NCBI GenBank assembly: GCA_024226315.1
Contig: JAAELT010000307.1
Location: 43,365 to 107,364 of the forward strand
DNA from: a bacterium
Lineage (GTDB): Bacteria > Acidobacteriota > Thermoanaerobaculia > Multivoradales > J023
Reading direction: 5' to 3'
Length of the DNA: 64,000 bases
The translations under genes and the position numbers were made by a program. Shown here in pieces: positions 9,204-19,798 of this stretch (the first letter of the stretch is position 1; every line of letters begins with the position of its first letter). The notes beneath the pieces are model-generated. The model saw only the letters and a program-made list of their open reading frames with translations. It did not search any database and was not told where the DNA came from.

Positions 9204-9226
9204 CAAAACAACCGTTCGGTTTTTTC
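9204..9226. promoter_or_regulatory. TetR operator overlapping the predicted transcription start
   Basis: Inverted repeat AACCG-TT-CGGTT (9210-9221), with A-rich sequence before and T-rich sequence after it. Sites of the type ACCGnnCGGT are common for TetR regulators. Binding here would block the promoter at 9171-9198 and so repress the regulator and the downstream operon. Confidence 0.55.
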
Positions 9227-9242
9227 TCCCCTGGAGCTTCGA

Positions 9243-9956
9243 TTGGGTCGAGAACGGCAGGAAGCGAAGTCGGAAGCCGCGATCGCGAAGGCGCTCGAAG
9301 GAGCGCTCGAAGTGTTCTCGAAGCAAGGCTTCAGGGGCTCCACCATGCGCCAGCTCGCCGACGCCGCCGGGCTGTCGGTCGGCAACCTCTACCACCACTT
9401 CTCGTCCAAAGAGGAGATCTTCGAACGGCTGCTCGCGCAGTACTGGCAGCGGCTGCTCGATCCCGACCTGCCGATCAACAAGGTCTTTGCCCGCGCCCGA
9501 TTCCCCGACGACCTGGAGGAGCTGGCGGCCGCCACCGAGCAAGTGGTCGAGGACAACATCCGGTACATCCTGCTGATCTACATCGACGTCATCGAGTTCC
9601 GCGGCCAGCACATCCACGACTTCTACCAGGACATGGCGCATCGCTTCGAAGAGGTCTTCCGCCAGCGCCTGGAGGAGCGCAAGAACCGCGGCGAAATCGG
9701 CGATGTCGACCCCATGACCGCGGTGATGGTGGCATCGCGTTGGTTCTTCTACTTCTTCACCGTCGAGAAGTGCTTCGGGGTCCCCATGCACCTCGGCATC
9801 AGCCCAAAACAGGCGGTCGACGAATTCATCCGCCTGATTCGATACGGCCTGCTCCCCAGGTCCGAACCCACTCACCCCGACGACGCCGCCGGCTCGGTCC
9901 CCGTTCCGGCATCCGCGCTGGAAGCGCGACAAGAGAAGACGAAGGAGAAGTCATGA
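9243..9956 (+). CDS. TetR/AcrR family regulator of the downstream uptake operon
   Basis: A 237-residue TetR regulator. The start is TTG with a GGAG ribosome site 6 bases upstream. The helix-turn-helix covers about residues 15-60 (STMRQLADAAGLSVGNLYHHF, then SSKEEIFERLL). The C-terminal domain is longer than in the 8220-8852 regulator and rich in aromatics. Its stop overlaps the TonB receptor start by four bases (ATGA), so it leads the operon that runs to 19798. With a palindrome at the predicted transcription start it is probably an autorepressor relieved by the imported compound or a metabolite of it. Confidence 0.9.
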   Translation: MGRERQEAKSEAAIAKALEGALEVFSKQGFRGSTMRQLADAAGLSVGNLYHHFSSKEEIFERLLAQYWQRLLDPDLPINKVFARARFPDDLEELAAATEQVVEDNIRYILLIYIDVIEFRGQHIHDFYQDMAHRFEEVFRQRLEERKNRGEIGDVDPMTAVMVASRWFFYFFTVEKCFGVPMHLGISPKQAVDEFIRLIRYGLLPRSEPTHPDDAAGSVPVPASALEARQEKTKEKS

Positions 9957-12277
9957 AACGTCACACCGAACCCAGCCGGCCGGAGAGCGGCTCGCCGCTG
10001 CGCTTCGCCATCCTTTGCATCCTCGCCGGGCTCCTGGTCCTGGCCACCCTTCCCGTCCTGGCACAGGACACGGAATCCGAGGAGGCGGCCGAGGCCGAAG
10101 AGGAGGCCGTTGCGCCCGAAGACATGATCTCCGACGTCATCACGGTCACCGCGCGCAAGCGCGAAGAGAGCCTGCAGGAGGTGCCGGTGGCGGTCTCCGT
10201 GATCGAGGGCGAGATGCTCGAGGACGCCGGCGCCGCGGATATCTCCGAGATCCAGGCCGACGTGCCCAACCTGTCGATTTTCGAGGGCCGCGGCCAGTCG
10301 ACGACCATGACCGCTTTCATGCGCGGGGTCGGCCAGGCCGATCCGCTGTGGGGCGTCGATCCGGGCGTCGGGCTCTATCTCGACGACGTCTACATCGCCC
10401 GCCCCCAGGGCGCGCTGCTCGACGTGTACGACGTCGAGCGGATCGAGGTCCTGCGTGGACCGCAGGGAACCCTCTACGGTAAGAACACCATCGGCGGCGC
10501 CATCAAGTTCGTCAGCAAACCGCTGTCGGACACGCCCGAGGGCAGGATCTCGCTCACCGGCGGCGAGTTCGGCACTCAGGACTTCAAGTTCTCGATCAGC
10601 GGGCCGATCGCCCCTGGCAAGCTGCGCGGCAAGCTGGCCTTCGCCTCGCTGCAGCGCGACGGCTACGGTACCAACCTCTTTACCGGACGCGACGTCTCGG
10701 ACAAGGACATCAACGCCTTCCGCGTCGGTCTCGACTGGCTGCCCTCCGAAAACGTCACCGTGAAGCTCCGCTATGACCAGACCGAGGACAACGCCGAGCC
10801 CAAGGGCCTGACCCGTCTCGAGCCCAACTTCTGGTGCCCCGCGTTCCTGGGAGCGACCTGCCCGCCGCTGCCCGACAACTTCGACACCGAAGCCGGCCTC
10901 GACCCTGCCAACGGCACCGATTCCGAAGGCTATTCGCTGGTGATCGAGTGGAACATCAACGACAGCTGGCTGTTCAAGTCGATCACCGCCCACCGCGAGT
11001 CGGATACCAGGAACAACATCGATTTCGACACCACGCCGGCGGAGATCGCCGACACCACCACCTTCTACTTCGACGAGCAGGACTCACAGGAATTCCAGTT
11101 CGTCTACACCGGCGGTGCGAGGCTGAAGGGCGTCCTCGGCCTCTACTATTTCGATGGCTTCGCCGGCGGACTCGTGCCGTTCGTGTTCCTGCGGGGGAAC
11201 CCCTTCATCAATCCGCTCTTCGGGATCACGGATGGTGACACCGACACCGAGTCGCTGGCGGTTTTCGGCGACGGCAGCTACGCCATCAACGACCGGCTGA
11301 CCTTCAACTTCGGCCTGCGGTTCACCGAGGAAGACAAGAACGGGCGGGCGTTCAACGCCTTCTACAGCGACGACACCTACTCGCAGGTTATCGCCGTGGC
11401 CGCCGATTACGACGAGACCGAAACCTTCTCGTCGGTCTCGCCGCGGCTCGGGCTCGATTACAGGTTTAACGACGACGTCATGGGCTACATCTCGCTGTCC
11501 CGCGGCTTCAAGAGCGGCGGCTTCAACGTCCGCGCCAACGCGGCGGCCTTCCCGGACACCGCCAGGCCGTTCGAGGACGAGGAGCTGACCGTCGCCGAGG
11601 TCGGGGTCAAGTCCGTCCTCGCGAACCGCAGCCTGATCCTCAACACGGCGCTCTTCACCGGTGACTACACCGACATCCAGGTCGACACCTTTACTTCCTT
11701 CGACTCCGACGGCGACGGCCAGGACGACGCCTTCTTCGGCAACTTCCTCAACGCCGGCGATGCGACGATCAGCGGCCTCGAGGTCGAGCTCGACTGGACG
11801 TCGCAGACGGCGACCTGGCTCGGGCTGTCGGGCAACCTGAGCTTCCTGGACGCCGACGCCGATTTCCTCGACGAGGACGGCGACGGCTTCGTCGATGTTC
11901 AGGTGATCAAGAACGCACCCGAATTCACCGGCGCGCTGAACCTGAACGTCAACGCTGCAGCCTGGGGCGGGCTGATCTCCGGCAGCCTCGGGGTCGCCTA
12001 CCGCGACGACTCGGTGCTGACCAACGAGGGCGGCCCCGATCCGTTCGATCCGACCCAGTCCCTGCTGCCCATCGTCCAACCCTCCTTCGACCTGTGGAAC
12101 GTATGGATCGGGTGGCTGTCGGGCGACGGCAAGTGGCGCTTCAGCATCACGGGCAAGAACCTCACCGACGAGGAGTACCTGACCAACGGCTACAACCTCC
12201 CCACGCTGGGTGTGCTCACGGGCTCCTTCGGCCAGCCGCGGACGGTGACGGCGTCTCTCGAGTACCGATTCTTCTAA
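9953..12277 (+). CDS. TonB-dependent receptor
   Basis: A 774-residue outer-membrane receptor. The ATG at 9953 is chosen because GAAGGAGAAG lies just upstream and a signal peptide follows (FAILCILAGLLVLATLPVLA, then cleavage before QDTES). After an acidic Glu-rich linker comes a TonB-box-like stretch (ISDVITVTARKREE), the plug (VPVAVSVIEGEMLEDAG; PNLSIFEGRG; VYDVERIEVLRGPQGTLYG) and a 22-strand-type barrel ending SLEYRFF. Barrel type resembles FecA/FyuA-like receptors of marine bacteria that import non-iron substrates as well. It overlaps the regulator and precedes the enzymes by 19 bases, so it likely imports their substrate. Confidence 0.93.
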   Translation: MKRHTEPSRPESGSPLRFAILCILAGLLVLATLPVLAQDTESEEAAEAEEEAVAPEDMISDVITVTARKREESLQEVPVAVSVIEGEMLEDAGAADISEIQADVPNLSIFEGRGQSTTMTAFMRGVGQADPLWGVDPGVGLYLDDVYIARPQGALLDVYDVERIEVLRGPQGTLYGKNTIGGAIKFVSKPLSDTPEGRISLTGGEFGTQDFKFSISGPIAPGKLRGKLAFASLQRDGYGTNLFTGRDVSDKDINAFRVGLDWLPSENVTVKLRYDQTEDNAEPKGLTRLEPNFWCPAFLGATCPPLPDNFDTEAGLDPANGTDSEGYSLVIEWNINDSWLFKSITAHRESDTRNNIDFDTTPAEIADTTTFYFDEQDSQEFQFVYTGGARLKGVLGLYYFDGFAGGLVPFVFLRGNPFINPLFGITDGDTDTESLAVFGDGSYAINDRLTFNFGLRFTEEDKNGRAFNAFYSDDTYSQVIAVAADYDETETFSSVSPRLGLDYRFNDDVMGYISLSRGFKSGGFNVRANAAAFPDTARPFEDEELTVAEVGVKSVLANRSLILNTALFTGDYTDIQVDTFTSFDSDGDGQDDAFFGNFLNAGDATISGLEVELDWTSQTATWLGLSGNLSFLDADADFLDEDGDGFVDVQVIKNAPEFTGALNLNVNAAAWGGLISGSLGVAYRDDSVLTNEGGPDPFDPTQSLLPIVQPSFDLWNVWIGWLSGDGKWRFSITGKNLTDEEYLTNGYNLPTLGVLTGSFGQPRTVTASLEYRFF

Positions 12278-12296
12278 ACCCGAGAGGAGCTGAGCC

Positions 12297-13078
12297 ATGA
12301 TCGAAACCGGACTCGAAGGCAAGACCGTCATCGTCACCGGCGGCGCCGCCGGCATCGGCCGCGCCACCGCGCTGCGCTTCGCCCAGGAGGGCTGCCGGGT
12401 GGCGGCGTGGGACATCCACGACGACGAGGCCGAGGCGGCGGCCGCCGAGCTCGAAGCGGCCTCGGGCACCGAGGCTACCTTCGCCAAGGTCGACGTCACC
12501 GACCGCGCGGCGGTCGACGAGGCGACCGAGGCAGTGGCCGAACGCTGGGGCGGCGTCGACGTGCTGGTCAACAACGCCGGCATCGTGCTCGATTCGCAGC
12601 TGGTCAAGTGGAAGGGCGGCGAGGTCGTCTCGACGCTCTCCGACGAGGCCTGGGACGCGGTGATCAGCGTCAACCTCAAGGGTGTCTTCCACTGCACACG
12701 GGCTGCCGTGCCGCACATGATCCGTGGCGGCGGCGGCGTGGTGCTCAACGCCAGCTCGGTGGTCGGCCTCTACGGCAACTTCGGCCAGACCAACTACGCC
12801 GCCACCAAGGGCGGTGTGATCACCATGAGCAAGAGCTGGTCGCGCGAGCTCGGCCGCCACGGCATCCGGGTCAACGTCGTGGCCCCGGGCTTCATCGCCA
12901 CCGAGATCCTGCGCGCGATGCCGGAGAGGAGCCTCAAAGGCATGGTCGCGCGCACGCCGATCGGGCGCATAGGCGAGACCCGTGACGTCGCCGAGGCCTA
13001 CGTCTGGCTGGCGTCGGACGCGGCGTCCTTCGTCCACGGCGCGGTGCTGTCGGTCGATGGGGGGCTGGTGATCGGGAC

Positions 13079-13082
<4 letters not shown>
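12297..13082 (+). CDS. SDR family NAD(P)-dependent oxidoreductase (FabG-like)
   Basis: A 261-residue classical short-chain dehydrogenase: cofactor motif TGGAAGIG near residues 14-21, NNAG near 93, catalytic Ser in NASSVVG, and YAATK (Tyr and Lys) near 166-170. A GAGAGGAGC ribosome site precedes the ATG. FabG-like enzymes reduce 3-oxoacyl groups or oxidise secondary alcohols. Its stop overlaps the KAS III-like gene by four bases. In this operon it may act on the product or substrate of the neighbouring thiolase-fold enzyme. Confidence 0.9.
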
Positions 13083-14074
<992 letters not shown>

Positions 14075-14077
14075 GCG

Positions 14078-15076
14078 ATGTCCACGAAACAGCCGACCGG
14101 CAAGGTTCTCCTCAAGATCGTCCTCGCCCTCTTCGCGCTGGGTGCCGTGGCCGTGATCGCCGGCGGCGTCTACGTCTACCGCAACCCGCTGGCGCTGCAC
14201 GTGCGCAACACCCGCGGCGCACTCGACGTCAGTGGCTTCGAGCGCGTAGAGGTCGACGTCACGAGCGGGAAACTGGTGGTCTGGCGAGGCGCCCCGTCTT
14301 CCGGCGAGCCAGGCCCGGACATCGTCTTCCTCCACGGAGCCGGCGATCAGGCCGGCGCCTGGGCCAAGACGACGCCGAAGCTGCGCGACCGCTACCGGGT
14401 CCACCTGTTGGACCTGCCCGGCCATGGTGAGAGCGAGCCGCTCGACGGTCCGCTCGCCTACTCCGTGGTTCTCGCCGGCGTCGAGGACTACCTCGACGGC
14501 CTGGAGCGACCGACGCTGGTCGGGCATTCGATGGGTGCCTGGCTGGCCACGGTCTACGCCCACCGTCATCCGGACAACGTCACGCGGCTGCTGGCGGTCA
14601 ACGGCGGCGCCCTGCATGCCGGGGACACCGGCGTCAACCTGCTGCCGCGTGACCGCGAGGAGGCCCGGCGAACCATGGCGGCGCTGCGCGATCCGTCGAG
14701 CCCGGAAATCCCCGGCTTCGTGCTCGACGACGTCGTCCGCCGTAGCGCCGCGGGCCCCATAGGGCGCCTGACGGCTGAGCTCGAAGACATGGAGCGCCAC
14801 CTCCTGGACGGCCGCCTGGGCGAGATCCGCACGCCGGTGGACCTGATCTGGGGAGAGTCCGATCGCCATCTGGACCTCGACTACGCACGGCGCCTGGAGC
14901 GCGAGTTGCCGGCCGCCCGCCTGACCACCATCGAACGCTGCGGCCACCTGCCGCCCAACGAGTGCCCCGGCCCGTTCCGCGAAGCCCTGGAGCAGGTGCT
15001 CGCGTTGGATCCGCCGGCGCCGAACGAACCGCGGGGAGACGCCGAGATGCCGGGAGACCAGAATGATCCACGCTGA
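14078..15076 (+). CDS. membrane-anchored alpha/beta hydrolase
   Basis: A 332-residue hydrolase with one N-terminal membrane helix (VLLKIVLALFALGAVAVIAG, about residues 10-29), so the enzyme domain is probably periplasmic and tethered to the inner membrane. Catalytic triad: Ser in GHSMGA, Asp in GESDRH, His in RCGHLP; the oxyanion loop is LHGAGDQAG. The C-terminal tail is Pro- and Asp-rich. Its end overlaps the acyl-CoA ligase start by 14 bases. A periplasmic esterase or lactonase acting straight after outer-membrane import is a sensible but unproven role. Confidence 0.87.
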   Translation: MSTKQPTGKVLLKIVLALFALGAVAVIAGGVYVYRNPLALHVRNTRGALDVSGFERVEVDVTSGKLVVWRGAPSSGEPGPDIVFLHGAGDQAGAWAKTTPKLRDRYRVHLLDLPGHGESEPLDGPLAYSVVLAGVEDYLDGLERPTLVGHSMGAWLATVYAHRHPDNVTRLLAVNGGALHAGDTGVNLLPRDREEARRTMAALRDPSSPEIPGFVLDDVVRRSAAGPIGRLTAELEDMERHLLDGRLGEIRTPVDLIWGESDRHLDLDYARRLERELPAARLTTIERCGHLPPNECPGPFREALEQVLALDPPAPNEPRGDAEMPGDQNDPR

Positions 15077-16616
15077 CGTACTGGGCGAACGTGCCAGGCT
15101 CACCCCGGGCAAGACCGCGCTGGTCGACGTCGCCGCCGAGCGCCGCTACTCCTACCGCGAGCTCGACGAACGTGCCGTCTCCTGTGGCCGCCTGTGGCTG
15201 GAGCGATTCGGACTGGAGAAAGGCGACCGCGTCGGCATCCTGGCTCACAACCGGGTCGAGTACCTCGACACCTTCTTCGCCGCCGGCAAGAGCGGCATCG
15301 TCCTGGTGACGCTGGGCACGAGGCTGACCGCCCGCGAGCTCGCCCACATCGTCGAGGACTCGGGAATGCGCATGCTACTCTACGACGGCGAGCTGGCGGA
15401 CACGGTGCGCGAGCTGCGCGATCTCGACGAAGCCGCGAGCTTCGACGTCGAGCACTGGCTGGCTCTCGACGATCCCATCGAGCCGGCGGACCCCTCCTAC
15501 GCCGACCTCATCAGCGACCTGCCGGAAGAGGACTTCGAACGCGTGCCGTGCGACGGCGAGGACGTCTACTGCCTACTCTACACCTCGGGCACCACCGGCA
15601 AGCCCAAGGGCGTCATGATCCCCCACCGCATGGTGGCCTGGAACGGCTACAACACCGTCTGCGGCTGGCAGCTCGAGGAGAGCGACGTCAGCCCGATTTT
15701 CACCCCCCTCTACCATGCCGGCGGCTTGCTCGCCTTCCTGGTGCCGATCTTCGTCATCGGCGGCACGATCGTGCTCCACCACGGCTTCGACGCGGAGGAG
15801 ATCTGGCGCGCCGTCGAGCGCGAGCGCGCGACAGTGGTGCTCGGGGTGCCGACGATCTGGAAGCTGCTGATGGAGTCGCCGGCCTTCGCCGGCGTCGACC
15901 TGTCGCACGTCAAGTGGTTCATTTCGGGCGGCGCGCCGCTGCCCAACTACCTGATCGAGGCCTACCAGCAGCGTGGCGTGATCTTCAAGCAAGGATTCGG
16001 CATGACCGAGGTGGGGGTCAACTGCTTCGCCATGACGGTCGAGGACTCCTACGCCAGGGCGGGCTCGATCGGCCAGCCGATGATGTTCACCGAGGTCCGC
16101 CTGGTGGACGCCGACGGCCGCGACGTGCCGGCCGGCGAGGTCGGCGAGATGCTCTTCCGCGGACCCCACGTGAGCCTCGGCTACTGGCGCAACCCGGAGG
16201 CCACCGCCGCCGCGCTCGACTCGGGCGGCTGGTTCCACTCCGGCGACCAGGCGCGGCGCGATGGAGACGGTTTCTTCTACGTCGCCGGCCGCCAGAAGGA
16301 CATGATCATCTCGGGCGGCGTCAACGTCTACCCGGCCGAGATCGAGGGCGCGCTGCTGCTCCATCCGGCGGTCGAGGACGCCGCCGTGGTGGGCGTGCCG
16401 GACGAGCGCTGGGGGGAGTCCGGGGTCGCCTTCGTCGTCACCCTCGACGGCCGCGCCGTGACCTCCGAGGAGCTCGGCGAGCATCTCGGCAAGCACATCG
16501 CGCGCTTCAAGATCCCGAGGATCTACCGCTTCGTCGACGAGCTGCCGCGCACCGCCTACGGCAAGGTGGTGAAGGGCGAGCTCGGCCGACGCTACCTGGC
16601 GGAGACCGCGTCATGA
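15063..16616 (+). CDS. AMP-dependent acyl-CoA synthetase/ligase
   Basis: A 517-residue ANL-superfamily enzyme. Adenylate-forming motifs are complete: the P-loop TSGTTGKPKG near residue 178, GFGMTEVG near 314, the hinge region WFHSGDQARRDGDGF with VAGRQKDMI near 410, and the C-terminal Lys in TAYGKVVKGEL near 500. It would activate a carboxylic acid to its acyl-CoA, probably after hydrolysis by the neighbouring esterases; an OleC-like beta-lactone synthetase role cannot be excluded. It overlaps the upstream gene by 14 bases and the next one by four (ATGA). Confidence 0.92.
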   Translation: MIHADVLGERARLTPGKTALVDVAAERRYSYRELDERAVSCGRLWLERFGLEKGDRVGILAHNRVEYLDTFFAAGKSGIVLVTLGTRLTARELAHIVEDSGMRMLLYDGELADTVRELRDLDEAASFDVEHWLALDDPIEPADPSYADLISDLPEEDFERVPCDGEDVYCLLYTSGTTGKPKGVMIPHRMVAWNGYNTVCGWQLEESDVSPIFTPLYHAGGLLAFLVPIFVIGGTIVLHHGFDAEEIWRAVERERATVVLGVPTIWKLLMESPAFAGVDLSHVKWFISGGAPLPNYLIEAYQQRGVIFKQGFGMTEVGVNCFAMTVEDSYARAGSIGQPMMFTEVRLVDADGRDVPAGEVGEMLFRGPHVSLGYWRNPEATAAALDSGGWFHSGDQARRDGDGFFYVAGRQKDMIISGGVNVYPAEIEGALLLHPAVEDAAVVGVPDERWGESGVAFVVTLDGRAVTSEELGEHLGKHIARFKIPRIYRFVDELPRTAYGKVVKGELGRRYLAETAS

Positions 16617-17407
16617 GCAGCATTCTGGGCCACGATCTCGCCGGCCACGGCGAGCCGCTCCTGATCCTCAACGGCGGCATGATGTCGATCGCCGCCTGGG
16701 AGCCGATCGCCGCGCCGCTCCGCAAGCGCTACCAGGTACTGCGCTGCGACTTCCGCGGCCAGCTCTTTTCTCCCGGCGAGCCCCATCGCGACATGGCCGG
16801 CAACGTCCGCGATCTGATGGCCCTGCTCGACCACTCGGGGATCGACCGCGTCCATGTCCTCGGCGCCTCGTTCGGTGCCGAGGCCGGTCTGCTGCTGGCG
16901 GCGACCGCGCCCGAGCGGGTACGTTCGTTGACCGCCGTCACCGCCACCGACTACGTGACCGATGCGATGCGCGCGGCGGGCGATCTCTTACGTGAGGTGA
17001 TCGCCGGAATCCTCACCGAGGGTGGCGACAAGGGACGCTTTCACGACCTGCTGGTGCAGGGCGTCTTCTCGACCGACTGGGCCGCCGCTCATGCCAGGGA
17101 GCTCGCTGCACGGCGGCGCCAGATCGCCCAGATCCCCGACCCCTGGTTCGAGAGCCTGCTCGGCGTCATCGAATGTTTCGAGGCCCTGGACCTGCGCCTC
17201 CACCTGGCGAGCATCCGCTGCCCGACGCTGGTGGTCGTGGCCGGCGACGATCAAGTGATGCCCGTCGAGCGCTCGCGGGCCCTCGCCGCCGCCATCGCCG
17301 GCGCCAAGATCGTCGAGCACGCGCAGAGCGGCCATGCGCTGGTCGCCGAGCAGCCACGGTGGCTGGTGGCGCGGTGCCTGGAGTTCCTGGAACGACGGGA
17401 GGCTTGA
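16613..17407 (+). CDS. alpha/beta hydrolase
   Basis: A 264-residue soluble alpha/beta hydrolase. The ATG at 16613 overlaps the ligase stop (ATGA); the open frame upstream of it belongs to ligase sequence. Motifs: oxyanion strand LLILNGGMMS, DFRGQLFS, nucleophile GASFGAE near residue 84, Asp in GDDQVMP near 215 and His in SGHAL near 243. No signal peptide. It is the second of three hydrolases in this operon and most resembles 3-oxoadipate enol-lactonase-type enzymes. Confidence 0.87.
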   Translation: MSSILGHDLAGHGEPLLILNGGMMSIAAWEPIAAPLRKRYQVLRCDFRGQLFSPGEPHRDMAGNVRDLMALLDHSGIDRVHVLGASFGAEAGLLLAATAPERVRSLTAVTATDYVTDAMRAAGDLLREVIAGILTEGGDKGRFHDLLVQGVFSTDWAAAHARELAARRRQIAQIPDPWFESLLGVIECFEALDLRLHLASIRCPTLVVVAGDDQVMPVERSRALAAAIAGAKIVEHAQSGHALVAEQPRWLVARCLEFLERREA

Positions 17408-17408
17408 G

Positions 17409-18290
17409 ATGGCCGGCGTCCAACCCGGCCGCAGCGGCCACCTCGAAGTCGGCGCGCATCGGATCTGGTGGGAGTATTTCGGTGCCGGTGAGCGCGAGGC
17501 GGTGTGCCTGCTCAACGGTCTCGCCATGCACACCAAGGCCTGGTATGGCTTCCTGGACCAACTCCGGCCCGACTACGACGTCATCCTCTACGACTACCTC
17601 GGCCAGGGCGAGACCTCGTGCCCCGACGAGCCCTACCTGATCCCCGACTTCTGTCACCATCTGACCGGCATCGTCGATCTGCTGGGCATCGACCGCTTCC
17701 ACCTCATGGGCATCTCCTACGGCGGCTTCGTCGCCCTCGACTATGGACGCCTGTACCAGGAGCGCCTCCACACCCTCACCCTGTCCGGCATCCTTCTCAG
17801 CCACGAGCGCCAGTTCCAGATGTACCAGGACCTGTCGCTGCGCTTCTACCGATCGGGCCCGGAGGCGTTCGAGATCTACACCCACTATCTGTACGAGAAG
17901 ATCTTCGGCGAGGCCTTCCTGCGCGCCCTGCCCGCCGAGACACTCGAGACCATGCGCCGGCGCTTTCACGAGCGCTACCGGGACCGCGTCCACTCCCTGA
18001 TCCGCCTGACCGAGGCCCAGGACCCGTTCTTCTTGCGGCTCGACGATCGGCTCGACGAGTACCGCGCGATCCGCGTGCCTACCCTGATCCTGGCCGGCGG
18101 CGACGACCGCGCCATCCCGGTGCGCATGCAGCGCCCGATCGCGGAAGTTCTGCCCGAGGTCCGCTTCGAGGTGCTCGAGGGCTCGGGACACGTGGTTTAC
18201 CTGGAAAAGAAGGACGCTTTCTTCCGCATATTGAAGACTTTCATGGCCACCCGCGACCTGGACTTCGCTCTGCCGGAAGCCGCGACCTGA
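17409..18290 (+). CDS. alpha/beta hydrolase
   Basis: A 293-residue soluble hydrolase starting one base after the previous stop. Motifs: LLNGLAMHTKAW at the oxyanion strand, DYLGQGETS, nucleophile GISYGGF near residue 104, acid GGDDRAIP near 226 and His in GSGHVVY near 259. It is a distant paralogue of the 16613 hydrolase; a tandem pair could form a heterodimer or handle successive ester bonds. The stop and the symporter start share bases (TGATG). Confidence 0.87.
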   Translation: MAGVQPGRSGHLEVGAHRIWWEYFGAGEREAVCLLNGLAMHTKAWYGFLDQLRPDYDVILYDYLGQGETSCPDEPYLIPDFCHHLTGIVDLLGIDRFHLMGISYGGFVALDYGRLYQERLHTLTLSGILLSHERQFQMYQDLSLRFYRSGPEAFEIYTHYLYEKIFGEAFLRALPAETLETMRRRFHERYRDRVHSLIRLTEAQDPFFLRLDDRLDEYRAIRVPTLILAGGDDRAIPVRMQRPIAEVLPEVRFEVLEGSGHVVYLEKKDAFFRILKTFMATRDLDFALPEAAT

Positions 18291-19798
18291 TGCTCTCCTG
18301 GTCCCTGTTCGCGCTGTACGTGGCGGTGACTCTCTACCTGGCCTGGCTGGGCAAACGCAAGACCACCTCGCTCGAGACCTATGCTCTCGGTGGCGGCGAC
18401 ATGAGCCCGTTCGTGGTCGGCATGGCGCTGGCGGCGAGCATGACCTCGACCGCGACGCTGGTGATCAACCCGGGCATCGTCTACGCCTACGGGCTGTCCG
18501 CCGTGCTGGGTTACGGCCTCGCCGCCGGGCTCGGGCTCGCCGTCGGCATCGTGCTGTTGTCGAAGGGCTTCCGGCGTCACGGAGTGCGCACCCGCATCCT
18601 CACCGTGCCGCAGTGGATCGGCGAGCGCTACGGCGACTCGCGGCTGACGCTGTTCTACGCCTTCGTCAACCTGCTGCTGGTGGCGATGGTGGTGCTCATC
18701 TGCTACGCCATGGCCGGCCTGCTGCTGGCGACGCTGCATCTGGAGTCGCTGGTGCCCGGCTTCGGATTCGAGACCGCTCTGGCCATCGTCATCGTCTTCG
18801 TCTTCGCCTACGTGTTCTTCGGCGGCACCTACGCCCACGTCTACACCAACACCGTGCAGGGGGTCATCATGCTTGCGGTGGCGGTGCTGCTCGTGGGCTC
18901 GGGCTTGCACCTCTTCGACGGCCACTTCCTGGAACGTCTGGCGGCGATCGATCCCAGCCTGGCCACCGCCACCAATCCGGGCAGCCTGCTGTTCCGCAAC
19001 CTCTTCGAGGTCTTCGGCGTCAACCTGGTGGTCGGTTTCGCCCTGGCCATGCAGCCCCACTTCATCGTCAAGTCGCTGTACGTGAAGAGCGACCGGGACG
19101 TGAACCGCTACCTGACCATCGCCATTACCGCCGGCGTGTTGTTCAACCTGGTGCTCATGTGCGGCCTCTTCGCCCGCCTCGAGTCCGGCGAGTTCGTCAC
19201 CCGGTTCATGGCCGAGAGCGGCATGGGCATCGACGGCGTGATGGCCGCCTACATCGTCGACACCTTCTCTCCCACCGTCCAGACGATCATCGCCATCGCC
19301 ATCGTCGCCGCCGGCATGTCCACCCTCGACGGTATCCTGGTCGCCCTGTCGGCGATCGTCGCCAACGACATCTACCTGGTGGCGCGGCGGCGGCGCCACC
19401 CCGACTCCGAGGACGACCTGGCGCTGGCCTTCCGCGTCGGCCGCTACAGCCTGATCGCCATCGCGCTCCTGTCCTTCGTGCTGTCCCTGGCCCAGCACTA
19501 CCGGAAGGACTTCTCGGTCGCCATCTTCGCCCAGGAAGGCGTTTACGCCCTCTTCGCCGCCACCTTCGTCCCCCTCCTCTTCGGCATGTTCGACCGCGAC
19601 CTGCCCAAGGGTCTCGTCGTCGCCGCCTCGTCGACGGCGCTCGCCGTCCACTTCTTCTTCCGCTACTCCGGCCTCACTCTGCTGACCACCGCGGATCAGA
19701 CGAATCCAGGGTTGACAGCCACATATGGGGTGGTGGCGAGTCTGCTGGTGGTGGGCGTCGGTCGCGGGTGGGCGCGCCTTTCAGGGCTCCGCGCCTGA
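18290..19798 (+). CDS. sodium:solute symporter (SSS family)
   Basis: A 502-residue inner-membrane transporter with about 13 hydrophobic helices. The ATG at 18290 overlaps the hydrolase stop; upstream frame belongs to that gene. Family signs: the start YLAWLGKRKTTSLETYALGG, the Na+-site region GMALAASMTSTATLVINPG, and AAGMSTLDGILVALSAIVAN in the LeuT core. It ends the operon that began with the TonB receptor, giving a complete route from outer membrane to cytoplasm. Its last 18 bases overlap the convergent vapC gene. Confidence 0.9.
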   Translation: MLSWSLFALYVAVTLYLAWLGKRKTTSLETYALGGGDMSPFVVGMALAASMTSTATLVINPGIVYAYGLSAVLGYGLAAGLGLAVGIVLLSKGFRRHGVRTRILTVPQWIGERYGDSRLTLFYAFVNLLLVAMVVLICYAMAGLLLATLHLESLVPGFGFETALAIVIVFVFAYVFFGGTYAHVYTNTVQGVIMLAVAVLLVGSGLHLFDGHFLERLAAIDPSLATATNPGSLLFRNLFEVFGVNLVVGFALAMQPHFIVKSLYVKSDRDVNRYLTIAITAGVLFNLVLMCGLFARLESGEFVTRFMAESGMGIDGVMAAYIVDTFSPTVQTIIAIAIVAAGMSTLDGILVALSAIVANDIYLVARRRRHPDSEDDLALAFRVGRYSLIAIALLSFVLSLAQHYRKDFSVAIFAQEGVYALFAATFVPLLFGMFDRDLPKGLVVAASSTALAVHFFFRYSGLTLLTTADQTNPGLTATYGVVASLLVVGVGRGWARLSGLRA

